Made by a program: the position numbers and the translations under genes | Notes under the pieces: model-generated | The model's input: the letters and a program-made list of their open reading frames with translations, nothing else | The model's database searches: none | What the model was told of the DNA's origin: nothing | In this document: positions 1-8,450 of the stretch, piece by piece | How positions within the stretch are numbered: position 1 is the first letter of the stretch | Layout of the letters: every line of letters starts with the position of its first letter | Assembly: GCA_031267795.1 (NCBI GenBank) | Contig: JAIRYK010000009.1 | Span: 1-64,000, forward strand | Length of the DNA stretch: 64,000 nucleotides | Source of the DNA: Candidatus Endomicrobiellum devescovinae | GTDB taxonomy: Bacteria; Elusimicrobiota; Endomicrobiia; Endomicrobiales; Endomicrobiaceae | Direction of reading: 5' to 3'

Positions 1-909
1 ATGATTTTGGCTGGCGGGTATATTTTATTTTTTGATCCCTCTCTTGTTTCCGGCGCTTCTATTAAAAATTTGTGGCTCGCTCCCTCTATAGGCATAAACG
101 CTGGAAATCCTTCCTTTAGTAGCTTTTTCCCTCACGGTATTATGGGTCTTATGGCAGCTTTTCCAACTATAATTTTTGCTTTTGACGGACTTGATACAAT
201 AGGAATGGCAGCAGCAGAAACCGCAGAACCTAAGAAAAATATTCCTAAAGCCACTAATCAGGTGGTATTGCGCATCTTAATTTTTTATATTGGTTCATTA
301 ATAGTGCTTCTGTCCTTATATCACTGGAGCAACTTAAGTGTTTCTGAAAGTCCGTTCGTTATGATTTTTGACAAAATAGGTTTTAAGTATGTGGCTTGGG
401 TTTTAAATTTTATTATTCTAACAGCGGCTTTGTCCGTATATAATAGCTGCATTTACGGCAACAGCCGCATGCTTTGCGGGCTTGCTCTTCAAAAAAATGC
501 TCCTCAAGTTTTTGCAAAAACAACAAAAAAAGGCGTGCCCATAGCTAGCGTTCTTTTTACAAGTTTGCTTACGTTTTTGGTTGTTCCTCTAAACTACTTT
601 ATGCCAAACTGGTTTGAAGCGTTTGACGTAATTATGAACTTCTCGGTTATATGCATAGTAACGTACTGGTGCATTATAGCCATAACTCATTTAAAGTTTA
701 AAACACAAATGAAACTTGAAAACAGAAAGACAACATTCCCGTCTTTGTTTTATCCTTATTCTAATTATATTGTTTTAGTTGCAGTAGCGTTTATACTTGC
801 AGGCATGTCTTTGCCCCAACTTGGAATGGCTAAACAGGTTATAGCAATACCAGTATGGCTTTTAATAGTGTTTTTGGGATATAAATTACGTCCCAACGTA
901 AATAAGTAA
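1..909 (+). CDS. Amino-acid permease, APC family (5'-truncated by window edge)
   Basis: Inner-membrane secondary transporter of amino acids, AAT branch of the APC superfamily; substrate not deducible. The frame is open at base 1. Its first residues (MILAGGYILFFDPSL) align with about residue 160 of the intact paralogues downstream, so roughly the first 160 residues (TM1-5) lie outside the window. The retained part shows the family segment FDGLDTIGMAAAETAEP (about residues 60-76), then IPKA and the strongly conserved LTAALSVYNSCIYGNSRML, with the remaining hydrophobic helices to the C-terminus. It is the first of five head-to-tail paralogues and ends 13 bases before the next start, so they probably share a transcript. 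The partial status is certain; the family call is firm. Confidence 0.93.
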   Translation: MILAGGYILFFDPSLVSGASIKNLWLAPSIGINAGNPSFSSFFPHGIMGLMAAFPTIIFAFDGLDTIGMAAAETAEPKKNIPKATNQVVLRILIFYIGSLIVLLSLYHWSNLSVSESPFVMIFDKIGFKYVAWVLNFIILTAALSVYNSCIYGNSRMLCGLALQKNAPQVFAKTTKKGVPIASVLFTSLLTFLVVPLNYFMPNWFEAFDVIMNFSVICIVTYWCIIAITHLKFKTQMKLENRKTTFPSLFYPYSNYIVLVAVAFILAGMSLPQLGMAKQVIAIPVWLLIVFLGYKLRPNVNK

Positions 910-922
910 AAAAGGATTAAAT

Positions 923-2374
923 ATGGATAATGAAGTTCAAAGTGTAGATACATCGTTGGTTCAAGAAAATAGTGGATTGAAACGTAAGCTTAAAAATCGT
1001 CATATTCAATTTATAGCTCTCGGGAGCGCTGTGGGAACAGGGCTTTTCCTTGGTTCTGCAAGCGCAATTTTCTCAACAGGTCCTTCAGTTATATTGGCAT
1101 ATCTTCTCGCAGGGTTTTTAGTATTTTTAGTTATGAGGCAACTTGGCGAAATGAGCACTCAAGAACCTGCTGCAGGCTCTTCAAGCTACTTTGCAGACAA
1201 ATATTGGAGCAGGTTCGCAGGGTTTTTAGCTGGTTGGAACTATTGGGCTGACTACGTTTTAGTAGGAATAGCTGAACTTATTGCTGTTGCTGGATACATG
1301 CAGTATTGGTTTCCCGAGATTGCCGTTTGGAAAACTGCATTATTTTTCTTTTTGCTTGTAAATGCCGTAAATCTCTTAACTGTAAAAGCATACGGCGAGG
1401 TGGAATTTTGGTTTTCTTCAATTAAAATTATTACCATCTGCGCTATGATACTTGTCGGCGGATATATTTTGTTTTTTAATTCGGGCTTAATTCCCGGAGC
1501 TACTATTAAAAACCTATGGGACGCTCCAACGGTCGGAATGTTTGCGGGACAAGCAATATTTAAAGGTTTCTTCACACACGGATTTATAGGATTTATGTTA
1601 ACGTTTCCTATGATAATTTTTGCTTTTGACGGCGTTGAACTTGTAGGGATAACAGCAGCAGAAACTGAAAATCCTCAAAGCACAATTCCTAAAGCCGTAA
1701 ATCAGGTAGTGTTTCGCGTATTGGTTTTTTATGTCGGCTCGCTTGCTATACTATTGTCTTTGTATCACTGGAGCAATCTAAGCCCATCAGACAGCCCTTT
1801 TGTTATGATTTTTGACAAAATAGGTTTTAAGTACGTAGCTTGGACTTTAAACTTTATAGTTCTTACAGCTGCTTTGTCCGTATATAACAGCTGTATTTAC
1901 TGTAACAGCCGCATGCTTTATGGGCTTGCTCTTCAAAAGAATGCTCCTAAGATTTTTACAAAAACTAATAAAAAAGGTATCCCTGTACCGTCAATTCTTG
2001 TATCAGGAGCCTTAACGTTTTCCGTAGTGCCGTTAAGCTACTTTATTCCTAATTGGATAAAGTCTTTTAAAATAATTATAAGTTTTTCCGTTATATGCGT
2101 TATAACAAACTGGGCGCTTATAGCAATATCACATTTGAAGTTTAAAAAACAAAAAAAACTTGAAAATATAAAAACTGTTTTCCCTGCTCCTTTTTATCCG
2201 TTTTCTAATTATCTTACTCTTGTATTTTTGGTTTTTATACTCTTTACAATGTCTTTACCGCAGTTTGGCATGCTGCAGCAGGTTATAGCATTGCCATTAT
2301 GGATATTGGTCGTATATATAGGATATAGGATTGTAATAAAGGAAGACAAAAATTTAACCCGATCGCAACAATAG
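923..2374 (+). CDS. Amino-acid permease, APC/AAT family (paralogue 2)
   Basis: Full-length 483-residue permease, the usual length for LysP/AroP/AnsP-type proton-coupled amino-acid transporters of the inner membrane. After a ~20-residue polar N-terminus comes the signature LKNRHIQFIALGSAVGTGLF (TM1), then RQLGEMSTQEPAAGSSSYFA and about twelve hydrophobic segments; the mid-protein motif FAFDGVELVGITAAETENP is also present. The ATG follows AAGGA at good spacing. It differs from paralogues 4 and 5 in the second half (for example a longer charged C-terminal tail, KEDKNLTRSQQ), so specificity may differ. Which amino acid is moved cannot be read from sequence alone. Confidence 0.95.
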   Translation: MDNEVQSVDTSLVQENSGLKRKLKNRHIQFIALGSAVGTGLFLGSASAIFSTGPSVILAYLLAGFLVFLVMRQLGEMSTQEPAAGSSSYFADKYWSRFAGFLAGWNYWADYVLVGIAELIAVAGYMQYWFPEIAVWKTALFFFLLVNAVNLLTVKAYGEVEFWFSSIKIITICAMILVGGYILFFNSGLIPGATIKNLWDAPTVGMFAGQAIFKGFFTHGFIGFMLTFPMIIFAFDGVELVGITAAETENPQSTIPKAVNQVVFRVLVFYVGSLAILLSLYHWSNLSPSDSPFVMIFDKIGFKYVAWTLNFIVLTAALSVYNSCIYCNSRMLYGLALQKNAPKIFTKTNKKGIPVPSILVSGALTFSVVPLSYFIPNWIKSFKIIISFSVICVITNWALIAISHLKFKKQKKLENIKTVFPAPFYPFSNYLTLVFLVFILFTMSLPQFGMLQQVIALPLWILVVYIGYRIVIKEDKNLTRSQQ

Positions 2375-2421
2375 TAAACTGATCTGCGAAACGTGACGTA
2401 ATAAAAAATGGAGAAAAAGAC

Positions 2422-3809
2422 GTGGAAGATTTAAAAAATATTCACTTAAAACGCAAACTTGAAAATAGGCATATTCAGTTTATTTCATTAGGCGGCACAG
2501 TAGGAACAGGATTGTTTCTAGGAGCTGGCAGCACTATTGCTGCAGCTGGACCTTCCGTTATTTTAGGATACTTGATTACAGGAATAATAGTGTTTTTAAT
2601 TATGAGGCAACTTGGCGAAATGAGCACAAATGAACCTGTTGCTGGCTCGTCCTGCCATTTTGCTTATGAGTATTGGGGCAAATTCCCAGGGTTTTTAGCT
2701 GGTTGGAATTATTGGGTTGAGTATATACTTTCAGGAATGGTGGAACTTACCGCGATAGCTGCATATACACAGTATTGGTTTCCCAACATTCCAACTTGGG
2801 AAACAACTTTATTTTTCTTTTTATTTGTAAACGTAGTTAATCTTCTTACAGTAAAAGCTTTTGGAGAAGTAGAGTTTCTGTTTTCTGCGATTAAAGTTAC
2901 AGCTGTATGTTTGATAATTTTAATTGGTGGCTATATCCTTTTTTTCAATCCAAGCATTGTTCCGGGTGCTTCTATAAAAAATTTATGGCACACTGCCTCA
3001 GGTCAGGCTGAGGGAATTTTAAAAGGATTTTTCCCTCATGGTTTTATCGGATTTCTAATGGCATTTCCTATTATCATTTTTGCCTTTGACGGTATAGAAT
3101 TGATAGGGCTCACTGCTGCAGAGCCTGCGGATCCGAAAAGGACTATCCCTAAAGCTGTTAACCAAGTTGCGTATCGTATTTTGATTTTTTACATAGGTTC
3201 TTTTCTTGTTCTTTTGTCTTTATATCATTGGAGCAACTTAAGTATGGTTGAAAGTCCATTCGTTATGATTTTTGACCGTATTGGCTTTAAATACGCTGCT
3301 TCTTTCTTAAATTTATTATATTGACCGCAGCATTGTCTGTTTACAACAGTTGCATTTACTGCAACAGCCGTATGCTTTACGGGCTTGCTCTTCAGAAAAA
3401 TGCTCCTCAAATTTTTAAAAAAACTAACAAAAGAGGGGTACCTTCACCTGCTATTATTTTTTCTGGCGCTTTAACATTTTTAGTTGTACCTCTAAATTAT
3501 ATTTTCCCTAACTGGGTTCAAGCCTTTGAAATAATAATAAGTTTTGCTTTAGTAGGAATAATTTTAAACTGGGGTATAATGGTAATGGCTCATTTAAAAT
3601 ATAGACAATACAAAGAAAAACATCATCAAAAGACTTTGTTTCCTGCTCCTTTTTATCCTTGGAGTAACTATATAGCAATAGGATTTTTAACATTTGTATT
3701 GTGTTCAATGGCATTGCCCCAGTTTGGCAATTTTAAGCAAGTTATTGCTGTCCCTATTTGGGTGTTAGTAGTCTGGATTTGGTATAAACTTAGAGGACGA
3801 AAAGCTTAA
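2422..3809 (+). pseudogene. Amino-acid permease paralogue 3, split by a one-base frameshift
   Basis: Two reading frames (2422-3324 and 3321-3809) together equal one 462-residue APC permease like its neighbours. The first starts at GTG 2422 behind GGAG at 8-base spacing. It reads normally to FDRIGFKYAA and then runs into SFLNLLY and a TGA at 3322-3324. The second resumes at TAALSVYNSCIYCNSRML, exactly the next residues of the family. Relative to the paralogues one T is missing in the AAATTTATTATA stretch near 3309-3320 (others read AAT TTT ATT). Otherwise both halves are undamaged and similar to active copies, so the lesion is recent, a sequencing error, or tolerated. As written, the product would end after about eight helices. 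Confidence 0.85.
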
Positions 3810-3811
3810 AT

Positions 3812-5200
3812 ATGCATCAACCTGAAAAAAGTACATTAAAACGTAATCTTACAAATAGACACATTCAGTTTATAGCGCTTGGAGGAGCGGTAGGTACTGG
3901 TCTATTTTTAGGTGCTGGCAGCGCTATTTTTGTTGCAGGTCCTTCTGTTCTTCTTGGATATTTAGTCGCAGGCATAATAGTATTTTTAATGATGAGACAA
4001 CTTGGCGAAATGAATACGCAAGATCCTTCTGCTGGATCTTCAAGCTATTTCGCTTATAAATATTGGGGCGATTTTCCGGGGTTTTTGGCTGGTTGGAATT
4101 ATTGGGTTGAATACGCCCTTGCAGGAATAACAGAACTTACCGCAGTCGCTGCTTACACTCAATATTGGTTCCCTCATATTGCCACATGGAAAACTGCTCT
4201 ATTTTTCTTCATAATTATAAACATTGTAAATCTCATAGCCGTCAGGGCATATGGCGAAGTAGAATTTTGGTTTTCTTCAATAAAAGTTTTTGCTATTTGC
4301 GCTATGATTTTGGCAGGCGGATACATATTATTTTTTGATCCGTCTTTAGTTACTGGTGCAACAATTAAAAATTTGTGGCTTGCTCCAACCATTGGGCTGC
4401 ATGCTGGCGACGCTACCTTTAGCGGATTTTTTCCCCACGGTCTTATAGGGCTTATAATGGCTTTGCCTATTATTACCTTTGCTTTCGGCGGGCTTGAACT
4501 TATAGGAATAACTGCAGCAGAAACCGAAAACCCAACAAAAACTATTCCCAAAGCCATAAATCAAGTTGTTTACCGCATATTGATTTTTTATGTCGGCTCG
4601 CTTGCTGTGCTTTTGTCTTTGTATCATTGGAGCAATTTAAACGTTTCAGACAGTCCTTTTGTCATGATTTTTGACCGTATTGGCTTTAAGTATGCTGCGT
4701 GGACTTTAAATTTTATCGTTCTTACAGCTGCTTTGTCTGTATATAACAGCTGCATTTACAGCAATAGTCGTATGCTTTACGGACTTGCTCTTCAGAAAAA
4801 TGCTCCTCAAGCTTTGGCAAAAACAAATAAAAGAGGCATACCGTTTAATGCAATTCTTGTGTCAAGCGCAATAACATTTTTAGTTGTGCCCTTAAATTAT
4901 TTTACTCCAAACTGGTTTGACGCTTTTAAAATAATTTTGAGTTTTGTTGTTGTGTGCATTCTTGTAAACTGGGCGCTTATAACTTTATCTCATATGAAAT
5001 TTAAACGTAAAAACAAAAAAACTTTATTTCCAGCGCCTTTTTATCCTTATTCAAATTATATTACACTAGTATTTATAGGGTTTATTTTAGCAGCAATGGC
5101 AACGCCCCAACTTGGAATGATTAAACAAGTTATAGCTTTACCTATTTGGATTTTTTCTGTGTACGCTGGATATAAAATTATAAAAAATACTCACGTGTAG
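3812..5200 (+). CDS. Amino-acid permease, APC/AAT family (paralogue 4)
   Basis: Intact 462-residue inner-membrane amino-acid permease with the family N-terminus (LTNRHIQFIALGGAVGTGLF), RQLGEMNTQDPSAGSSSYFA and the conserved FAFGGLELIGITAAETENP; note FGG where paralogues 1-3 have FDG. The ATG lies only 2 bases after the stop of the preceding frameshifted copy, with a purine-rich GAGGA about 15 bases upstream, so translation is probably coupled. Several blocks are near-identical at DNA level to paralogue 5 (for example 4036-4107 vs 5447-5518, and 4573-4712 vs 5984-6122), while other blocks are clearly diverged, a mosaic expected from recent duplication or gene conversion. Confidence 0.95.
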   Translation: MHQPEKSTLKRNLTNRHIQFIALGGAVGTGLFLGAGSAIFVAGPSVLLGYLVAGIIVFLMMRQLGEMNTQDPSAGSSSYFAYKYWGDFPGFLAGWNYWVEYALAGITELTAVAAYTQYWFPHIATWKTALFFFIIINIVNLIAVRAYGEVEFWFSSIKVFAICAMILAGGYILFFDPSLVTGATIKNLWLAPTIGLHAGDATFSGFFPHGLIGLIMALPIITFAFGGLELIGITAAETENPTKTIPKAINQVVYRILIFYVGSLAVLLSLYHWSNLNVSDSPFVMIFDRIGFKYAAWTLNFIVLTAALSVYNSCIYSNSRMLYGLALQKNAPQALAKTNKRGIPFNAILVSSAITFLVVPLNYFTPNWFDAFKIILSFVVVCILVNWALITLSHMKFKRKNKKTLFPAPFYPYSNYITLVFIGFILAAMATPQLGMIKQVIALPIWIFSVYAGYKIIKNTHV

Positions 5201-5212
5201 GGAACGACTAAA

Positions 5213-6604
5213 GTGAATATAACATCCGTCTCGCAAAAAGGCATTCTTAAACGTAAACTAAAAAACAGACATATTCAATTTATTTCTCTTGGAGGAGCGG
5301 TAGGCACTGGTCTATTTTTAGGTGCTGGCAGCGCTATTTTTACCGCAGGACCTTCCGTTATATTTGGATATTTAATTGCTGGATTTATAATCTTTTTAAT
5401 TATGCGCCAAATGGGCGAAATGAACACACAAGACCCTTCCGCAGGATCTTCAAGCTATTTCGCTTATAAATATTGGGGCGATTTTCCGGGGTTTTTGGCT
5501 GGTTGGAATTATTGGATATTACAGGTTTTAGTTGGAATAACCGAGCTTACCGCAGTCGCTGCTTACACTCAACATTGGTTCCCTCATATTGCCACATGGA
5601 AAACCGCTCTATTCTTTTTCGCTATTGTAAACATAGTTAATCTTTTAACAGTCAAGGCATATGGTGAAGTAGAATTTTGGTTTTCTTCAATAAAAGTTTT
5701 TGCTATTTGCGCTATGATTTTGGCAGGTGGTTATATTTTATTTTTTGATCCGTCTTTGGTTACTGGTGCAACAATTAAAAATTTGTGGTTAGCTCCAACC
5801 ATTGGACTGCATGCTGGCGACTCTGCCTTTAGCGGATTTTTCCCTCATGGTTTGGTAGGTCTTATAATGGTCTTACCTATCATTACTTTTGCTTTTGGCG
5901 GGCTGGAGCTTATCGGTATTGCCGCTTCTGAAACAGCAGATCCAACAAAAACCATTCCAAAAGCCATCAATCAAGTTGTTTATCGTATATTGATTTTTTA
6001 TGTCGGCTCGCTTGCTGTGCTTTTGTCTTTGTATCATTGGAGCAATTTAAACGTTTCAGACAGTCCTTTTGTCATGATTTTTGATCGTATTGGCTTTAAG
6101 TATGCTGCGTGGACTTTAAATTTCATCATTCTTACAGCTGCTTTGTCTGTATATAACAGCTGTTTGTACAGCAACAGCCGCATGCTCTATGCGCTTGCTT
6201 TACAAAACAACGCTCCTCAAATTTTTGCAAAAACAAATAAAGCAGGTATTCCTGTTCTTTCAACTTTAGTTTCTGGAGCATTGACGTTTTTTGTGGTTCC
6301 TTTCAATTATTTTATACCTAATTGGTTTAACGCTTTTAAAATAATAATGAGCTTTGTTGTAGTATATATTCTTACCAATTGGACAGTTATCACATTATCC
6401 CATCTTAAGTTCAAACAAAAAAATAAAAAGACTTTATTCCCAGCACCTTTTTATCCTTATTCAAACTACATCACACTTGCTTTTATCGCATTTATTCTTA
6501 CAGCAATGACATTACCTCAAATCGGAATGGCAAAGCAAGTTATAGCTATTCCCTTCTGGATATTTATAGTTTACATCGTTTACAAAATTGTAAAGAAACC
6601 TTAA
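5213..6604 (+). CDS. Amino-acid permease, APC/AAT family (paralogue 5)
   Basis: Intact 463-residue permease, last of the tandem array. GTG start at 5213, with AGGGA overlapping the TAG of paralogue 4 as ribosome site. It carries the same APC signatures as paralogue 4, including the FGG variant (FAFGGLELIGIAASETADP). It differs around residues 98-105 (YWILQVLVGITEL in place of YWVEYALAGITEL), a region in TM3 where paralogue differences might affect substrate choice; that last point is inference. No gene follows for 360 bases on this strand, so this is the end of the operon. Confidence 0.95.
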   Translation: MNITSVSQKGILKRKLKNRHIQFISLGGAVGTGLFLGAGSAIFTAGPSVIFGYLIAGFIIFLIMRQMGEMNTQDPSAGSSSYFAYKYWGDFPGFLAGWNYWILQVLVGITELTAVAAYTQHWFPHIATWKTALFFFAIVNIVNLLTVKAYGEVEFWFSSIKVFAICAMILAGGYILFFDPSLVTGATIKNLWLAPTIGLHAGDSAFSGFFPHGLVGLIMVLPIITFAFGGLELIGIAASETADPTKTIPKAINQVVYRILIFYVGSLAVLLSLYHWSNLNVSDSPFVMIFDRIGFKYAAWTLNFIILTAALSVYNSCLYSNSRMLYALALQNNAPQIFAKTNKAGIPVLSTLVSGALTFFVVPFNYFIPNWFNAFKIIMSFVVVYILTNWTVITLSHLKFKQKNKKTLFPAPFYPYSNYITLAFIAFILTAMTLPQIGMAKQVIAIPFWIFIVYIVYKIVKKP

Positions 6605-6728
6605 TTTTTAAATTCTTGAAATTTTACTTACAAATTCTAAAATATAACAAAATTGTTAATGTTACGTAAAACTTATGACAATTTTGAGGTATATAGAACC
6701 TAAGTTTAACGTTTAGGTGTCTTCCGAG

Positions 6729-6820
6729 AAAAACATAGCAGCGACGATATTAGTTCTTTTGTCTCTAAATATAACACTAAAAAAGCTCTAACCTTAACAA
6801 TCTACTTCAACTTTGCTACC
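6729..6820 (+). repeat. Dispersed intergenic repeat, copy A
   Basis: About 90 bases that recur at 40799-40888 in the same orientation. Shared blocks include AGTTCTTTTGTCT, ATAACACTAAAAAAGC and ATCTACTTCAACTTTG, with a handful of substitutions and three small indels between copies, roughly 85-90 percent identical by eye. Neither copy encodes a recognisable protein or has obvious terminal inverted repeats. Both sit at the downstream edge of an accessory block (permease array here, glycan locus at copy B). It could be a decayed mobile-element end, a small-RNA or terminator module, or a recombination scar. Confidence 0.75.
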
Positions 6821-6913
6821 TTACTATCTCTTTTCCCAAAATCTTCCTCCGACGACAACCTTATTTTCCTTTATTCAAAAATTTGCGTCATTTTTAGGCT
6901 ATTTTTATAAGAA

Positions 6914-6943
6914 AGACGAAAAAAGGTTTCCCTTTTTTCGTCT
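6914..6943 (-). terminator. Hairpin terminator of the small secreted-protein gene (possibly bidirectional)
   Basis: Perfect 13-bp inverted repeat AGACGAAAAAAGG / CCTTTTTTCGTCT around a TTTC loop, 28 bases after the stop of the 6971-7282 gene. The minus-strand transcript would follow it with a U-rich run. On the plus strand it would also stop transcripts from the permease array. Confidence 0.7.
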
Positions 6944-6970
6944 AATTTTAAGGCAATTAAAAATTAACGC

Positions 6971-7282
6971 TTAGAAACCGCTGGCTCTTCTTATTTCGGA
7001 AAGCACTCCGTTGTAAGATGCAAGCGCCTGCTTTTCTTGAGCGGATATTCCAGCGAATTGTTTGTTGACGTCGTATTTTTTAGTAAAGAAACTGACTGTG
7101 TTTAGTCCCCTTACTCTACAATTCTTTAATACGTACCATACTATTGCTATGGAAGCAACTACAGCTAAACTAGCTTGGCAAACAAAACTGTCAACAAAGC
7201 TTGTTTTGCTAGAATGTTCGCCTGCAAAACATGGCGCTACAAACAACGATACTGCTAAAACAAAAGATACTACCTTTTTCAT
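6971..7282 (-). CDS. Small exported/membrane protein of unknown family
   Basis: 103 residues, not recognised. Residues 1-20 (MKKVVSFVLAVSLFVAPCFA) are a textbook Sec signal peptide with an AxA-like cleavage site (CFA). A second hydrophobic segment (about residues 36-51, ASLAVVASIAIVWYVL) should anchor it in the inner membrane, leaving a basic ~50-residue C-terminal part (KKYDVNKQFAGISAQEKQAL). The ATG follows GGAGG at ideal spacing, the strongest evidence that it is real. Its signal peptide closely resembles the out-of-frame leader at 8126-8194. It stands alone, divergent from nothing, with its own terminator. Confidence 0.75.
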   Translation of the reverse strand: MKKVVSFVLAVSLFVAPCFAGEHSSKTSFVDSFVCQASLAVVASIAIVWYVLKNCRVRGLNTVSFFTKKYDVNKQFAGISAQEKQALASYNGVLSEIRRASGF

Positions 7283-7568
7283 ACAACCTCCAAAGAATTT
7301 TTTCTACCCAATAAACTTTTTACAGGCAGTGCGATCTATACTATAAAATATTTAATAGATTAATATTAAGAATTGTAAAAAATTTGAAAAAATATGGGGA
7401 GCTACTTTTTGGATTTATTTAATAAGCAGATAGAGGAAAAAATAGAGTAGAATTCCTAGACACGATAAATAGAATTTTTAGTATCGTTTTCGTTATTATT
7501 CTTTATATTGCAGTATTCCAATCAAACGCCGACCTACGGTCTGTCAAGGTAGGTCAGAAACTCTTTAA

Positions 7569-8194
7569 TTATTCAGACTTCTTTTTATAAGGAACAACTG
7601 CGTATAAATCAGCAATTCCAGAACGCTCTCTGTTTTCAAGTATGAAATTTACAAACTTTCTTGTTGGCAACGCAGATTTTACTAAAACTCCGTTTTTAGA
7701 TAAGTCTGCATTATTGTCTATTTCAAAAGTAACATACTTATTAGCGTATGCCATGTCAGACTCATATCTAGCCACTCTCTCGGCTTGCTTTTCTGGAGTC
7801 TCGGTGTCTCTATCCGCTAGTCTCTTCTTTTGGGTCTCTTTAGTGATAAAAACCCCAACGTGATGCACAGGAACATTTGGAAATTCTTTTCCAATATCGC
7901 CAAATTTACCGATAAGGATAGCGTCTTCTTTTTTATTAAGGATTTCTTGAAGTCGCTTTCTATCACCTCCATAAAAGTTGTCTCCTATAACTTCCTTTTG
8001 GAATATCTCTCCCTTGCTTTCCATTATTGCGAATTTTTTCTTATCTACGAAAGTCATATCCACACCATTCCTTTCATTGGGGCGTATTGCTCTCGTAGTT
8101 ATTCTTGGAACGTAATGTATGCCTTTTAAAATATCGCAAACAGCGGTGAAACAAACAAAGCAACCACTAATACTGAACTCAATAGATTTTTCAT
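7569..8194 (-). pseudogene. Guanylate-kinase-like domain lacking its P-loop, out of frame behind a signal-peptide leader
   Basis: The 164-codon frame 7569-8063 (GTG start) resembles the C-terminal two thirds of guanylate kinase: MTFVDKKKFAIMESKGEI, then GDNFYGG and RLADRDTETPEKQAERVARY as in the lid region. The same frame continues upstream without a stop as YVPRITTRAIRPNERNGVD, the family's TTRxxRxxE GMP-binding segment, so the domain once began further up. The expected GxxGxGKT P-loop is absent there. Instead, shifted by one base, an ATG at 8194 opens a typical Sec signal peptide (MKNLLSSVLVVALFVSPLFA) that stops at 8126. This is either a decayed fusion of an export signal to a kinase-like domain or a frameshifted exported protein. 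No GMP kinase activity is expected without the P-loop. Confidence 0.6.
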
Positions 8195-8385
8195 AATTTT
8201 ATCCATATTCCTTTGTTACGATAATAGTCGGTTTACTAGGCATTACGCCATAAGCTGTCCAAAGTGAATTACTTAGTGCTGAGGGAGAATAAACACTTGA
8301 ATAACTTGAATAGAAACCTTCTTAGCAGATTTTGCTAATAAAACAATTATATCAAGTACGTTGATAATGTCAAATTAAGTTATAA
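8195..8385. other. Short intergenic stretch with a possible gene remnant
   Basis: No complete gene. On the minus strand about 8198-8300 is an open frame ending in a protein-like stretch (SLWTAYGVMPSKPTIIVTKE, then YG and stop), but with no start codon in frame; it may be the tail of another decayed gene upstream of the kinase-like remnant. Confidence 0.3.
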
Positions 8386-8418
8386 AAGAAGACTCCAATT
8401 AAATTTCGGAGTCTTCTT
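8386..8418 (-). terminator. gyrA terminator
   Basis: Perfect inverted repeat AAGAAGACTCC / GGAGTCTTCTT with an 11-base loop, 33 bases beyond the gyrA stop; U-rich sequence follows on either strand. Confidence 0.75.
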
Positions 8419-8450
8419 TATTTTGTTTTTATTACCTTCTCTTATTTAAC

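Larger units (their letters stand above)
6605..6970. other. Intergenic region holding a dispersed repeat and a terminator
   Basis: No coding frame with a credible start on either strand. It contains copy A of a ~90-bp dispersed repeat (separate entry) and, next to the downstream minus-strand gene, a strong hairpin (separate entry). The remainder is AT-rich and featureless to the eye. Confidence 0.6.

Noticed and set aside
6914-6943. Hairpin as terminal inverted repeat of an insertion sequence
   Set aside because: No transposase, no matching distant repeat and a position just after a stop codon; a terminator explains it.
7062-7346. Plus-strand frame of 94 codons over the small secreted-protein gene
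   Set aside because: It overlaps the minus-strand gene that has a perfect GGAGG and signal peptide; the plus-strand frame has neither.
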